Of a DNA stretch of 64,000 nucleotides, positions 8,645 to 18,084 are shown in pieces. The number at the start of each line of letters is the position of its first letter. The stretch's first letter is position 1. Source of the DNA: Bacillota bacterium. Its GTDB lineage: Bacteria; Macinerneyibacteriota; Macinerneyibacteria; Macinerneyibacteriales; DSCS01. The position numbers were made by a program, and so were the translations under genes. The notes beneath the pieces were generated by a model. That model was not told the origin of the DNA, made no database searches, and worked only from the letters and a program-made list of their open reading frames with translations. The DNA is taken from NCBI GenBank assembly GCA_011048995.1, contig DSCS01000062.1, positions 1 to 64,000 of the forward strand, given 5' to 3'.

Positions 8645-9105
8645 ACAAAGATCACTTTAATCTCGACATTCCCATCCCGAATAAGCCATTGAAGAGGAAA
8701 CTCATTATCATCTTCCCCGGAAAAAGTGATTTCAATCCCGTTCCGGCTTATGCTTCCCTCAAGAGGCTCTTCTGCGTTCAACCTGTAAAACATTTCCAAA
8801 AAAAGGGGCTCATAATCACCGCTTTCCCAGAAACGGCCGTCATTGTCTTTCACTGTCAAAACCCCTTTTTCAAAAGAGATAAAGGCGATATTCTCACCCC
8901 AGCGGGTAAAGAGAACCATGGCGAAAGATTCCTCATCATAATCCATGCGAAAATTAAATCGGTAACGATTTTCCCCGTCATCGATATAAATCCGTCCTTT
9001 TCGCCGGATCGCCTCTTCATTTCTTTTCTGGCCCAAAGAACAAGCCGCTAAACTAAGGCTCAATAAGAGAGCGAAGCTGATCCATCTCATCATCAAGGTC
9101 TTCAT
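8641..9105 (-). CDS. Small lipoprotein of unknown function
   Basis: 154 residues with a lipoprotein signal peptide: positive start, hydrophobic core and lipobox SLAAC with Cys22. The mature part is acidic and beta-rich with no motif I recognise. The start lies 53 bases inside the upstream TPR lipoprotein gene; later in-frame ATGs at 9093 and 9090 would also work, and the ribosome binding site is weak in each case. It is the last member of a five-gene envelope cassette and overlaps ispE. Confidence 0.7.
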   Translation of the reverse strand: MKTLMMRWISFALLLSLSLAACSLGQKRNEEAIRRKGRIYIDDGENRYRFNFRMDYDEESFAMVLFTRWGENIAFISFEKGVLTVKDNDGRFWESGDYEPLFLEMFYRLNAEEPLEGSISRNGIEITFSGEDDNEFPLQWLIRDGNVEIKVIFV

Positions 9106-10735
9106 AATAGATCTTTCTGTTTCCTTCCTCGTTATCTATTCTCTTTAAAATTTCCAATGCGTCTTCAAAAAGGCCCTTTCTCTTCATTATCATTGCTTTA
9201 TGAAACAAGATCTCTTCGTCGTCAGGGAGAGCTTTCAAAGCTTCATCAATAAGCTTTTCTCCCTTTTCTTCTTTACCGGACAAAAAATAGGCCCACCCCA
9301 GAGAATCGGCAACAGCCGGGTTTGCAGGATCAGCAGCATAGGCTTCTTCCAGTAACGGCAACGCTTCTTCGACGGGAGGCGGTTGCAAAAGAAGAAGAGA
9401 AAACCCATAATAATTGAGCAAGTCAGGAAGCCTTCCTCCCTGCTCAACAGCCTTTTCAAAATGAATATCCATATGGTCTTTGTCTTCAAGGCGGGAATAA
9501 AGGCGCAACATCGCATAATGATATGAATACCGCTCTTCGGCTGATTGAAAAAGACCTTCTACAAGAGAGCCATAGACCCGCGCCTGTTCGAGATACTCCC
9601 GGCTGACAAGAATATCGATAAAACCGGCTAAAGTGCTCCTGCTCAGGGTAGAAAAGTCAAATATTTGATACAGATATTGTGCAAATCCCGGATTTTTCTC
9701 ATAGGCATAATAAAGCAGTGAAAGCTCGGCAGGCATTTCATATTCTGTTTTGCGAAAATCACGGTAATGCGCTACCAGACTTTCTTTGTCTTCTCTTTGA
9801 ATGTCACTTTTCATCAAGTAGACCATGCTTTCACAAAAGTAGGGACTTCGTTTTGAGACATGCTGCAGGAGAACAGCTCCTTTCACCGGCCCTGCTTCAT
9901 CATCGCTCTCCATAATATAGGCTCCGAGGAAGAAATAGAGTTCATTCTTCAAGTTTTTTTTCAATACGGCGGCCTCTTTTTCATAGATACCTTCATCTTG
10001 TGTAAGATAAAAAAGAGCAAAATAAAAGGGCGCTTTCTCTCTCATCTCCAACCGTGGAGATATTTCCTGAAGAAATTGCCATAAACCCGGAGCATCATTT
10101 TTGACAGCGAATAATTCGATGATCTTATCATGAAAATTTGCGCCCTCTCCCGGGTAAAGGTCTCTCAAGTCCAGCATTTCATTCCAGGCTTTGCGAACAT
10201 AGAAAAGATGCAAGGCCCGGGCCAAATACTGTTCTTTACGGGGAAATTCGCGAACCAGCTTTTCATACGCCCGAAAAGAAGCCTTCATGTTCCCCTCGAC
10301 TCCATTCAGATCGGCTAACTTTAAAAGAAAAAATTCATTTCCGGGCTCCAGCTCATGCAATTTCTCATAAGTCTTAACCGGGGATTTGCCTACAAATTCC
10401 TCCAAAGAAGCCTTAACATGAAGCATTCTCCTGTTATCAGGATAAAGGGCCAGAAAACGGTTAGCCGTTGTTAATGCCTCTTTATATTGTTGCTGATCGG
10501 CCTGAATCGCCAAAAGATCCGTCAATAGCTGTTCGCTTCGAGGATATCGCTCAAGAAGTGTGCGGATCGATTCTTCCATGCGTTCTAAATCCCGCCCTGT
10601 CTCCTTCTCTTCCAGGTAATCAATGTAAATACCGGCATCCTCAAAAGTCACATCTTTTTGTGATGTCCTTGTGCCGGCACATCCTGACATAAGCAAAATA
10701 ACACAAGCCGTGATTAGCTTTGATCCTCTTTTCAT
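9053..10735 (-). CDS. TPR-repeat lipoprotein
   Basis: 560 residues, signal peptide with lipobox LMSGC (Cys19). The rest is helical with degenerate tetratricopeptide repeats, clearest near the C-terminus (ADSLGWAYFLSGKEEKGEKL and the following repeat at ~470-540). Probably a membrane-anchored periplasmic scaffold. It follows the metalloprotease/barrel gene by 14 bases, which suggests a joint role in assembling or handling an outer-membrane component. No enzymatic motif seen. Confidence 0.8.
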   Translation of the reverse strand: MKRGSKLITACVILLMSGCAGTRTSQKDVTFEDAGIYIDYLEEKETGRDLERMEESIRTLLERYPRSEQLLTDLLAIQADQQQYKEALTTANRFLALYPDNRRMLHVKASLEEFVGKSPVKTYEKLHELEPGNEFFLLKLADLNGVEGNMKASFRAYEKLVREFPRKEQYLARALHLFYVRKAWNEMLDLRDLYPGEGANFHDKIIELFAVKNDAPGLWQFLQEISPRLEMREKAPFYFALFYLTQDEGIYEKEAAVLKKNLKNELYFFLGAYIMESDDEAGPVKGAVLLQHVSKRSPYFCESMVYLMKSDIQREDKESLVAHYRDFRKTEYEMPAELSLLYYAYEKNPGFAQYLYQIFDFSTLSRSTLAGFIDILVSREYLEQARVYGSLVEGLFQSAEERYSYHYAMLRLYSRLEDKDHMDIHFEKAVEQGGRLPDLLNYYGFSLLLLQPPPVEEALPLLEEAYAADPANPAVADSLGWAYFLSGKEEKGEKLIDEALKALPDDEEILFHKAMIMKRKGLFEDALEILKRIDNEEGNRKIYYEDLDDEMDQLRSLIEP

Positions 10736-10749
10736 TCTTTCCTGCTCTC

Positions 10750-13566
10750 TTAAAAATCCGATGATATTCCGAACTGAAACACCGCTTTATCGTTCAGTTT
10801 GGTATCAAGATGAGTTTTCCAGGCCCAATCAAATTTTAAGTTTAAAAGGCCGCTGAAATTATAACGCAATCCCAAACCATAGCTTCCGTAAACATCAGGG
10901 CCGAAGGCTTTCTCCCCTTCTTCGTTTTTTGTAAAAAGCCTGATATCACCATCGCGTGGCCCTACATAAGCCATATCATAAAACAACAGTCCTCTGATCT
11001 CCGGGAGCCCAAAGCCCGGAATAGCCAACAAAATATAATCCACAAGAGGGAAACGGAGTTCTCCGTTATAAAGAAGGATCTTTTCCCCCTGCAGATCCTG
11101 ATAATCATATCCCCGAAGGGTGTTGATCCCTCCCATTTTAAAGGGTAATGCATTCCCCCCCCAGGACTCCCCGTAGATCACCCGCTGAGCCAGAGAGATC
11201 CTTCTTGAAATCCTTAAATAGCTTCGAAAATCTCCTAAGGCCATTCCATAATTCAAGGATTCCCCCAACGGGTAGCTTTGTTCATATGAAAACCTGAATC
11301 GATACCCCGATAACGGATGGTAATAACCCCATGACCGGGACGAATCCCGGACATAGGCAAGTTGTGTCGTGTAGGCCATAGCCGAATTTGTAATAGGAAT
11401 ATGCATAAACTTTAAAGTCTTTCGATAGACATGAACCGCGCCTTCAACACGGTCTTTCTGTGAAAGAGGGTAAGAAACACTCGCTGCCCCGCCAATATAA
11501 TGCTCACTGTAATCATATAAAAGGGAGAAGTCGCTGAAATAGTAATCTTTCCACAAATAGAAAAAGACCCCTAAAGAGTATCGCTTTTTGAGATAATTGA
11601 AAGCGATTTGGCCGTTAATATCATCAAAGCTTTCAATCCTTGTCATATCAAGATGAACTTGAAAGCGGTAATCTCCCATTATATCCATACCCGTCAATGT
11701 GGCATAAGTGCGAAAATACCCGCTGCTGAAATACTCCATCTGTCCGGTAACAAAATCGGCCTTTAGTTTCGGGCGATAGGGTTTCCCGCCCTCAATGACC
11801 GCCGCCGTATCTTCTTCAGAGATCATCACGGGTTCAAAACTCTCGGGAATATCCATCTCGACAAGAAGGGTCTCCGTAGTATCATCTCTGTCAAGAAGAG
11901 CGACCTCGTAGCGGTCATTTTTGTAAATATTAAAAATAATCTTTTCCGCTGAGACATCCGGGTTGATAGTGGAATTCAGGGTTTCGGTTATCTGGTAAAC
12001 CGCCCCGCTTTCCAGATCCAGCTTGCAGAGATATAGAGCATGTGAAAAATTCCTGTCGAAATAGAGACATCCATCATAATAAGCCATTGAATTGATATTC
12101 TCCGTCTGGTAAAGAACTTTTTTCGTCCCCTTTTTCAGGTCATATTCATAGATGCTGTCACCATACGCATCCCGTTGGACAAAGGCCGCTTTTCCCAACT
12201 CCGTGGCCGTAATGCTTTTGCGATAGTAAAAAGAGGAGTCCAAAATGCGGGAATGCCCGGTAGAAGGCTGGTAGAAGACAATGACATTACTATTACGTTT
12301 TTGTCCCAAAAGAAGAAGAGCCCCGCTGTCAGAACATTGGGTCAATCCGTGGATCACCGCCAATTCGGGTATTTTAACGATCCGGACCTTCCCTGTAATG
12401 ATGTTTTTTTCGACAAGGACATCAGAATTGACTTTGCGGGCGGCAAAATAAAGCTTCTCCCCGTCACGGGACCAATGCAGGTTCGCAGGCCTGATCTGTA
12501 GATAATCATAAAGGCGGTCTGCATATCCCTGTGTCACATTCATGATAAAGCGGCCGTTTTCGGCACCGGCTAAAACAATATTCCCTTCTCCGCCGATATT
12601 GGAATAAACCGCCATGACATCCCCTGCTGGAGAGAGCTTAGGGGCATAGAGAAGAATGCGCCCCTCTCCTCCTCCAAATGAATTTTTTATCTCTGTGAGA
12701 TGATAGACATCATAAGGGTTTTTCTTTTCCAATCCATCCTGCCAATAAAACTGCTTAAGCTCATGATGCCATAATTCTACAGCTCTTTTCATGGACATTC
12801 CGTATTGGGCCTCAAAAGCTTCCTCCGGGCGTATAGAGATCTTCCTTGAAAGACTTTTAAAATAACGGACGAATTTTTTTTCTCCATATCGCTGACACAA
12901 AAATTCCGTAAACGATTGGGCCAGTTTATACGCATAATACCCGTAATAGTGAAAGGTTTCATTGCTGAGGAGGGGAATTTCCAGGAGTTCACCCGACAAG
13001 ATATTTTCTCTGAGCATCATCCGGCCTTCGGGCTGCCAGTCATCGCTGAAATATTCGGCCATCCCTTCCATGACCCAAAGAGGCGGGAAGGCCAGATTAT
13101 AATAAAGCGAAGAGAGCGGCATATCCGAAGGAACAATATATTCATACTGAAAGACATGGACAAGTTCATGCTGCAGAATCCTTTTGAAATCGTAAATATC
13201 CCCGTTGTAGGGGAGGACCAGGCGACGCTTGGATAATTCAGTAAAGCCTCCGACTCCCTCACTGAGCGGAGCATCCGTAATATTCGTCTGAGAAAAATCT
13301 TTAGAGTGATAGTAGACGATCACGGGGACTTTATTCTTCAGTTCGATCTCCATCCGGTCCCGATACTCATCATGAGTCTTTTCAAGGATGCGTTCGATTT
13401 CAGGGATAATGTGAGCAGTCTCTTCATAATAGTGAATAATAAAATGAATCGTTTCCCATGTCTTCCATTGGAAATCACGTTCCCGGATCTTGTTGCGTCC
13501 GAACTGTCCGTTTACGGGACCAACAAGAAAGAGCAAGAGAAAAAGGAAAGAAAGAAGAGGTTTCAT
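10750..13566 (-). CDS. Gluzincin-like metalloprotease, propeller and BamA-like barrel in one protein
   Basis: 938 residues with a signal peptide (cut near Gly20). Residues ~30-275 hold a peptidase-MA/gluzincin-like domain with HELVH at 133-137 and a probable third zinc ligand Glu167 in MEGMAEYF. Residues ~290-590 have TolB/WD-like beta-propeller blades, for example LSPAGDVMAVYSN and LHWSRDGEKLYFA. Residues ~640-938 look like a bacterial surface antigen (BamA/Omp85) barrel: alternating aromatic strands, GGINTLRGYD and a terminal aromatic Phe. Predicted to be inserted in the outer membrane with the protease and propeller in the periplasm. Flanked by lipoprotein genes on both sides. Confidence 0.8.
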   Translation of the reverse strand: MKPLLSFLFLLLFLVGPVNGQFGRNKIRERDFQWKTWETIHFIIHYYEETAHIIPEIERILEKTHDEYRDRMEIELKNKVPVIVYYHSKDFSQTNITDAPLSEGVGGFTELSKRRLVLPYNGDIYDFKRILQHELVHVFQYEYIVPSDMPLSSLYYNLAFPPLWVMEGMAEYFSDDWQPEGRMMLRENILSGELLEIPLLSNETFHYYGYYAYKLAQSFTEFLCQRYGEKKFVRYFKSLSRKISIRPEEAFEAQYGMSMKRAVELWHHELKQFYWQDGLEKKNPYDVYHLTEIKNSFGGGEGRILLYAPKLSPAGDVMAVYSNIGGEGNIVLAGAENGRFIMNVTQGYADRLYDYLQIRPANLHWSRDGEKLYFAARKVNSDVLVEKNIITGKVRIVKIPELAVIHGLTQCSDSGALLLLGQKRNSNVIVFYQPSTGHSRILDSSFYYRKSITATELGKAAFVQRDAYGDSIYEYDLKKGTKKVLYQTENINSMAYYDGCLYFDRNFSHALYLCKLDLESGAVYQITETLNSTINPDVSAEKIIFNIYKNDRYEVALLDRDDTTETLLVEMDIPESFEPVMISEEDTAAVIEGGKPYRPKLKADFVTGQMEYFSSGYFRTYATLTGMDIMGDYRFQVHLDMTRIESFDDINGQIAFNYLKKRYSLGVFFYLWKDYYFSDFSLLYDYSEHYIGGAASVSYPLSQKDRVEGAVHVYRKTLKFMHIPITNSAMAYTTQLAYVRDSSRSWGYYHPLSGYRFRFSYEQSYPLGESLNYGMALGDFRSYLRISRRISLAQRVIYGESWGGNALPFKMGGINTLRGYDYQDLQGEKILLYNGELRFPLVDYILLAIPGFGLPEIRGLLFYDMAYVGPRDGDIRLFTKNEEGEKAFGPDVYGSYGLGLRYNFSGLLNLKFDWAWKTHLDTKLNDKAVFQFGISSDF

Positions 13567-14297
13567 CTGAGATAAGTCCTCTCCAAAAGGACATCCCGCT
13601 CACGGCACCAGGAGAGAAAATCTTCTGAGGCGCTTTGTGTCATGACAATATAGGCCCGGTCTCCTTCAGCGGAGACCGAAGAAGTGCTCTTCTGCCTGAA
13701 ATCTTCCAGGATCACCTGATACTCTTCTGTCTTATCGATGACCACTTTTCCCTTTTCAATATCATACAGAAGGAAACGGGCTTTCATCCGAAAAACAATA
13801 TCTTGAAACGAGCGTTCTTTCCAATGCGAGTGCTGTTCAAACAGGCCGGGAGCCCCTCCATGCTCAACAGAATATGCAGGACTGAGTCCGTCATCTCCGG
13901 AATATGCAGAAAAATAGTCATAAAGCAGGTCCAGCTTAACAGAAAGGATATAGTGGGCTAACATGTTGTGTAGAAGCCCTGTATCCGGCTCCTCCCCTTG
14001 AAGAAAGCGTTGCGAGGCCTTCATTAACAGGGAATCAGACACCCCCGTAGGAATTGTCATTTCAGCATTAAAAGCATTCTCATTTAAAAGGCCCACAAGA
14101 TACTGCCCCAGATCCCTGTTCAGCTGCAAATCCCGACTATAGACAATGGGGGGCAAAACAACGACCGTTTTTCTTGAGAGATCGGCCATAGGCTCGCGCC
14201 TGGCTTTCACCCGAATCGTCTCATCCCTCAAAGAAAAACAGGACGACAGCAATCCGATAACGGCCAGACTAAGGATGATCCTGTTTAAACTTCTCAT
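13563..14297 (-). CDS. Lipoprotein of unknown function
   Basis: 244 residues with lipobox LLSSC (Cys20). The mature protein opens with KTVVVLPPIVYSRD, a pattern seen in periplasmic lipoproteins of the LpoB/CsgG-like type, but I cannot assign a family. Both ends overlap neighbours: 29 bases with the upstream TPR lipoprotein gene and four with the barrel gene, so the cassette is tightly coupled. Confidence 0.7.
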   Translation of the reverse strand: MRSLNRIILSLAVIGLLSSCFSLRDETIRVKARREPMADLSRKTVVVLPPIVYSRDLQLNRDLGQYLVGLLNENAFNAEMTIPTGVSDSLLMKASQRFLQGEEPDTGLLHNMLAHYILSVKLDLLYDYFSAYSGDDGLSPAYSVEHGGAPGLFEQHSHWKERSFQDIVFRMKARFLLYDIEKGKVVIDKTEEYQVILEDFRQKSTSSVSAEGDRAYIVMTQSASEDFLSWCRERDVLLERTYLR

Positions 14298-14580
14298 AAT
14301 TATCCTTCAGGGTTTTTGTCTTCTTGAGCCCCATTCCTTCACGGTAATAGGCATCCGCCTTCTCGTGATCGCCCAAAGCTTCATAGCATAAGGCAATATT
14401 ATTTTTGATCCGGTAATCTTCTTCTTTCGCATCCGCTTTTAAGAGGTAAAAAAGAGCTTCTTTATAATGCTCCGTTTTAACCAGATAGAAGGCATACTCG
14501 TTATACAAGAGAGCTTTCCGGGATGACGTACATCCTGAAGAGAAGGTGAAACATATCAAAAAGATGAATATCCATTTCAT
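14269..14580 (-). CDS. Small TPR lipoprotein
   Basis: 103 residues; signal peptide with lipobox SSGC (Cys17), then about two tetratricopeptide repeats (NEYAFYLVKTEHYKEALFYL and NIALCYEALGDHEKADAYY). First gene of the envelope cassette and immediately downstream of a strong promoter whose -10 box ends eight bases before the ATG, so its mRNA should be almost leaderless. No Shine-Dalgarno sequence is present. Confidence 0.75.
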   Translation of the reverse strand: MKWIFIFLICFTFSSGCTSSRKALLYNEYAFYLVKTEHYKEALFYLLKADAKEEDYRIKNNIALCYEALGDHEKADAYYREGMGLKKTKTLKDNYEKFKQDHP

Positions 14581-14588
14581 AGTTCACT

Positions 14589-14617
14589 ATTATACCAAGA
14601 GACGGAAGCGTTGACAA
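14589..14617 (-). promoter_or_regulatory. Sigma-70-type promoter of the lipoprotein cassette
   Basis: Minus strand -35 TTGTCA (14612-14617), 17-base spacer, -10 TATAAT (14589-14594) with an extended TGG just before it. The start codon at 14580 begins nine bases after the -10 box, so transcription should begin within a few bases of the ATG. Confidence 0.75.
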
Positions 14618-14639
14618 GGGAAATAAAAGCTCCCCCCTC

Positions 14640-15542
14640 CTATTCCATCTTCAGCACGCTTGTCAGATCCTCTCCGGTGATAAGTCTGTAGGCTTCTAAA
14701 TATTTACTTCGTGTTTTTTCGATGACATCCTCCGGTAAATGAGGAGGAGCAGATTCTTTGTCCCAACCGGACGAAGTGAGCCAATCCCTCAAATACTGTT
14801 TGTCAAAACTCTCCTGGGAGCGGCCTGTCTCATACCGGTCCGCCGGCCAAAAACGGGAGGAATCAGGCGTAAGCAATTCATCTATAATGATGATTTCTCC
14901 CCTGTAAATGCCGAATTCCATCTTTGTATCGGCGATGATAATACCGCGCCGGGCTGCATATTCCCTGGCCCGAAGATAGATCGAAAGCGAAATTTCCTTC
15001 AGCTTATCCGCCGTTGAACTGCCGATCAGGTTTTTCATCTCTTCAAAAGTGATATTTTCGTCATGCCCTTCATCAGCCTTAGTCGTCGGCGTAAAAAGAG
15101 GCTCCTCTAACTTTTGACTTTCCCGAAGCCCTTCGGGAAGAGCAATACCGCAGATCTCCCCGCTTTTACGATAACTGGACCAGCCTGAGCCGGTTATATA
15201 GCCCCGTACAATGCATTCTACCTTTATGGGTTCAGCTTTATGAACGATCATGCTCCTGCCATAAAGTGTATTTTCTTCATTGCGGATCTCTTCAGGATAT
15301 CGGGAGAGGTCCGTTTCAGCCACATGATGGGGTATCAGGTCTTTCATCATGTCAAACCAAAAAAGAGAAAGGTGGTTCAAAACCATCCCTTTATGGGGTA
15401 TAGGCTCCGGAAGGATATGGTCAAAAGCAGACATTCTGTCTGTAGTGACAATAAGGAGTTTTTCTCCTAAATCATAAATATCCCTGACCTTACCTCTGGA
15501 AATCTTTTTAACGTTTTTCAACTCACTCTCTTTGACGATCAT
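14640..15542 (-). CDS. purC: SAICAR synthetase (purine biosynthesis)
   Basis: Phosphoribosylaminoimidazole-succinocarboxamide synthase, 300 residues, the long form typical of many bacteria and yeast. Seen: SRGKVRDIYDLG nucleotide-binding start, TTDRMSAFDHILPEPIPHKG and the VECIVRGYITGSGWSSY segment. It condenses CAIR with aspartate using ATP. Its 5' end overlaps miaA by 20 bases; no other purine gene is nearby. Confidence 0.95.
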   Translation of the reverse strand: MIVKESELKNVKKISRGKVRDIYDLGEKLLIVTTDRMSAFDHILPEPIPHKGMVLNHLSLFWFDMMKDLIPHHVAETDLSRYPEEIRNEENTLYGRSMIVHKAEPIKVECIVRGYITGSGWSSYRKSGEICGIALPEGLRESQKLEEPLFTPTTKADEGHDENITFEEMKNLIGSSTADKLKEISLSIYLRAREYAARRGIIIADTKMEFGIYRGEIIIIDELLTPDSSRFWPADRYETGRSQESFDKQYLRDWLTSSGWDKESAPPHLPEDVIEKTRSKYLEAYRLITGEDLTSVLKME

Positions 15543-16479
15543 CTTTACCCTCCTTGATATAATTTATAATTGTTTTGCAGACTGTTTCTCCATCTTCCTC
15601 TGCATCGATCCATATCGTTTCTTGTTCCTTACGAAACCATATCAGCTGACGCCGGGCAAAATGACGTGTTTTCTTTTTTATCGCATCAGCTGTTTCATCC
15701 AAAGTCATCTCCCCTGACACATAGGAAAGGATTTCTTTGTATCCCACAGCCCGCAGTGCCGGGGCGTCTGTCGGAATTCCCTGAAGTAAAAGCTCCCTGA
15801 CCTCTTCCGTCCAACCCCGGGCCATCATCATGTCGACCCTCTGATTGATACGCTGATAAAGAACGGAGCGGGGACGATTCAAAATAAAGTAAAGCACCCG
15901 GTATCTTTGTTCCTTTTTTTCTCGTTCCCTCCAATGCGAAAGGGGTTTCCCTGAGACCTGATACACTTCCATGGCTCTGATAATACGCATATGGTCATGG
16001 GGATGGATCTTCGATGCTGTAAGAGGATCGCATTTTTTCAACTCATTGAACAAAGCAGCGGCTCCCTCTTTTTGAAGCCGTGTTTCCAACTCTTCTCTGA
16101 CAGCGCGATGACACCCCGGTAAAGGGCTTAAACCGTAAAGGAAACGATGGATGTAAAGGGGCGTCCCCCCGGCCATGATCGCCGGTCGTTTTCTGTTTTT
16201 GATCTCTTCCACCGCTTTATCTGCACATGCGACAAACCGGGCCACATCAAACTGCTCTCTCGGATCGGCCAGGTCGATACAATGGTACGGGATAACTCCT
16301 GTACGCGGTTTTGCTGTTCCGATATCCAGTCCCCGGTATACGGCCTGTGAATCTGCGGAGATGATCTCGGCTTTCCATTGCTCAGCCAATATCTCACAGA
16401 TCTCACTCTTCCCCACACCGGTAGGCCCCGAAATAATAATCAAATCAAAAGGATAAATATCCATACCCGATTTTATCAT
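15523..16479 (-). CDS. miaA: tRNA dimethylallyltransferase
   Basis: Adds the dimethylallyl group to A37 of tRNAs reading UNN codons. Seen: P-loop ISGPTGVGKSE, substrate motif SADSQAVYRGLDIGTAKP, AGGTPLY and RAVGYKEI. Length of 313-318 residues matches the family. The start may be the ATG at 16479 or the one at 16464; neither has a strong ribosome binding site. It follows gmhA by 38 bases. Confidence 0.95.
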   Translation of the reverse strand: MIKSGMDIYPFDLIIISGPTGVGKSEICEILAEQWKAEIISADSQAVYRGLDIGTAKPRTGVIPYHCIDLADPREQFDVARFVACADKAVEEIKNRKRPAIMAGGTPLYIHRFLYGLSPLPGCHRAVREELETRLQKEGAAALFNELKKCDPLTASKIHPHDHMRIIRAMEVYQVSGKPLSHWREREKKEQRYRVLYFILNRPRSVLYQRINQRVDMMMARGWTEEVRELLLQGIPTDAPALRAVGYKEILSYVSGEMTLDETADAIKKKTRHFARRQLIWFRKEQETIWIDAEEDGETVCKTIINYIKEGKDDRQRE

Positions 16480-16517
16480 GGGTAAGAAAAAGGTTCAACA
16501 GCCATTGCGAGAAACCT

Positions 16518-17102
16518 TCAAATGACTCCTTCATCAGCCAAAAGCGTTTCGGCAATTTCACAAAGAATATGCCCGCAGATAATATGGCCTTCCTGAATAT
16601 GGGGTGTGATGTCAGATGGAATGATCAAGGAAACATCGCATAATGTTTTCATCTTCCCTCCGTCGCCTCCTGTAAACCCTAAAACAGTCATCCCTTTTTG
16701 TCGGGCAACTGTAATCGCTTCAATAATATTCGGAGAATTCCCGCTTGTGGAAAGAGCGATAAAGAGGTCTCCGGATGAACCGTTCGCTTCGATTTGCCTG
16801 GAAAAGATCCGATTAAAGTCATAATCATTACCCACAGCGGTGATCACCGATGTGTTGACATTCAACGCTTCAGCGGGCAGCCCTTTTCTTTCTCTGAAAA
16901 AACGTGCAACAAGCTCTGCCGCCAAATGCTGGGCATCAGCGGCACTTCCTCCGTTACCGGCCAGCAAGACCCGTTTTCCCTTTCGATAGGTCTGAAGCAG
17001 ACTTTGTGCGGCAGCTTGAAGACAGCCTGTGAAATCAGCCTCACGCATTTTTTGTATCATTTCTAAAGATTCTTTCATCCGTTTACTGATGATATTATCC
17101 AT
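16518..17102 (-). CDS. gmhA: Sedoheptulose-7-phosphate isomerase (SIS domain)
   Basis: 194-residue SIS-domain protein, first step of ADP- or GDP-heptose synthesis for LPS core or S-layer/capsule glycans. Seen: GNGGSAADAQHLAAELV, the ALSTSGNSPN sugar-phosphate loop and HIQEGHIICGHILCE, where GmhA keeps its metal-binding His and Glu. It overlaps the epimerase gene by eight bases, so the two make a nucleotide-sugar unit. Confidence 0.9.
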   Translation of the reverse strand: MDNIISKRMKESLEMIQKMREADFTGCLQAAAQSLLQTYRKGKRVLLAGNGGSAADAQHLAAELVARFFRERKGLPAEALNVNTSVITAVGNDYDFNRIFSRQIEANGSSGDLFIALSTSGNSPNIIEAITVARQKGMTVLGFTGGDGGKMKTLCDVSLIIPSDITPHIQEGHIICGHILCEIAETLLADEGVI

Positions 17103-18024
17103 AAAACTCCTTTTCTGCCAGATAATTTATTAAACCCTCTTCAAGAGAATAGGCAAGCTGAAACCCCCGCGTCTTCAATTTTTCAATATCGGCTTGTGAG
17201 TGGCGGATGTCTCCGGGACGCCCTTTTTTGAAATCTTTTCGGCAGCGTTTCCCTGTGATTTTCTCAAAGGCCATCAAGACATGAAGAAGAGAAACCCGCT
17301 CCCCGGTTCCCACATTAAAAGCCTCTCCGGCCATAACCGGGGAGTCCATCGCCATCAGATTAGCTCGGGCTACATCTTTGACATAAATAAAATCGCGGGT
17401 CTGTTCTCCATCTCCGAAAATTGTGATCCGGGGTTCTTTGTCCTGAAAAGCCTTTTTAAAGAGCGAAAGCACTCCCGAATAGGGCGATGACGGATCCTGC
17501 CGTTCTCCGTAGACATTAAAGTAACGCAAAGCCACAGACTCCACCCCGTAAAGGGACATATAGAGGGAGCCGTAAAGTTCACCGATCATTTTCGCTGTCC
17601 CGTACGGCGATACAGGAGAAAGAAGGCTTTCTTCTTTTTTTGGCAATTCAGAATCATTCCCATACACGGCCGCTGATGAAGCCATGACGATCCGTTTGAC
17701 TTTTGCCCGGCGGGCCTTTTCCAAAATGTTAAAAGTCCCTTGAATATTAATATCATGATTAAGCTGTGGATTTTGCACAGATTGAGTGACCGAGACCAAA
17801 GCAGCCTGATGAAAGACTCCCCGGACGCCTTCCATCGCCCGCTCAACGCAATCTTCATCCCTGATATCTCCGATGATCAGTTCCACTGAGCGATTGAATG
17901 AAGCAATATTTTCCCTGCGCCCTGTGGAGAGATTATCCAAAATCCTGACCCGGCTCCCTTGTGAAAGCAGGGCTTCTGCAATATGAGATCCGATAAAACC
18001 GCAACCGCCGGTGATCAGGTACAC
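17095..18024 (-). CDS. NAD-dependent nucleotide-sugar epimerase (GalE/WbpP-like)
   Basis: Extended SDR of 309 residues. NAD loop TGGCGFIGS at 5-13, catalytic Ser117 in ASSAAVYG, Tyr141 and Lys145 in YGTAK. Likely interconverts UDP-Glc/UDP-Gal or the N-acetyl forms; the exact sugar cannot be read. Start is GTG with a GGGGGAGAT ribosome binding site. Divergent from the YigZ gene, with its own promoter in the shared 95-base gap. Confidence 0.87.
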   Translation of the reverse strand: MYLITGGCGFIGSHIAEALLSQGSRVRILDNLSTGRRENIASFNRSVELIIGDIRDEDCVERAMEGVRGVFHQAALVSVTQSVQNPQLNHDINIQGTFNILEKARRAKVKRIVMASSAAVYGNDSELPKKEESLLSPVSPYGTAKMIGELYGSLYMSLYGVESVALRYFNVYGERQDPSSPYSGVLSLFKKAFQDKEPRITIFGDGEQTRDFIYVKDVARANLMAMDSPVMAGEAFNVGTGERVSLLHVLMAFEKITGKRCRKDFKKGRPGDIRHSQADIEKLKTRGFQLAYSLEEGLINYLAEKEFYG

Positions 18025-18042
18025 ATCTCCCCCTTTTGCCTT

Positions 18043-18070
18043 ATCATACCATAAAGCACTTTTATCTCAA
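18043..18070 (-). promoter_or_regulatory. Promoter of the epimerase-gmhA unit
   Basis: Minus strand -35 TTGAGA (18065-18070), 16-base spacer, -10 TATGAT (18043-18048) preceded by TGG, an extended -10. The GTG start is 18 bases beyond the -10 box with a good ribosome binding site, so this one yields a short but normal leader. Confidence 0.65.
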
Positions 18071-18084
18071 TAAAGAAAAGTATC

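Noticed and set aside
16482-16517. Weak hairpin AAGGTT/AACCTT between gmhA and miaA
   Set aside because: Only six pairs with a 17-base loop and a short T run; too weak to call a terminator.
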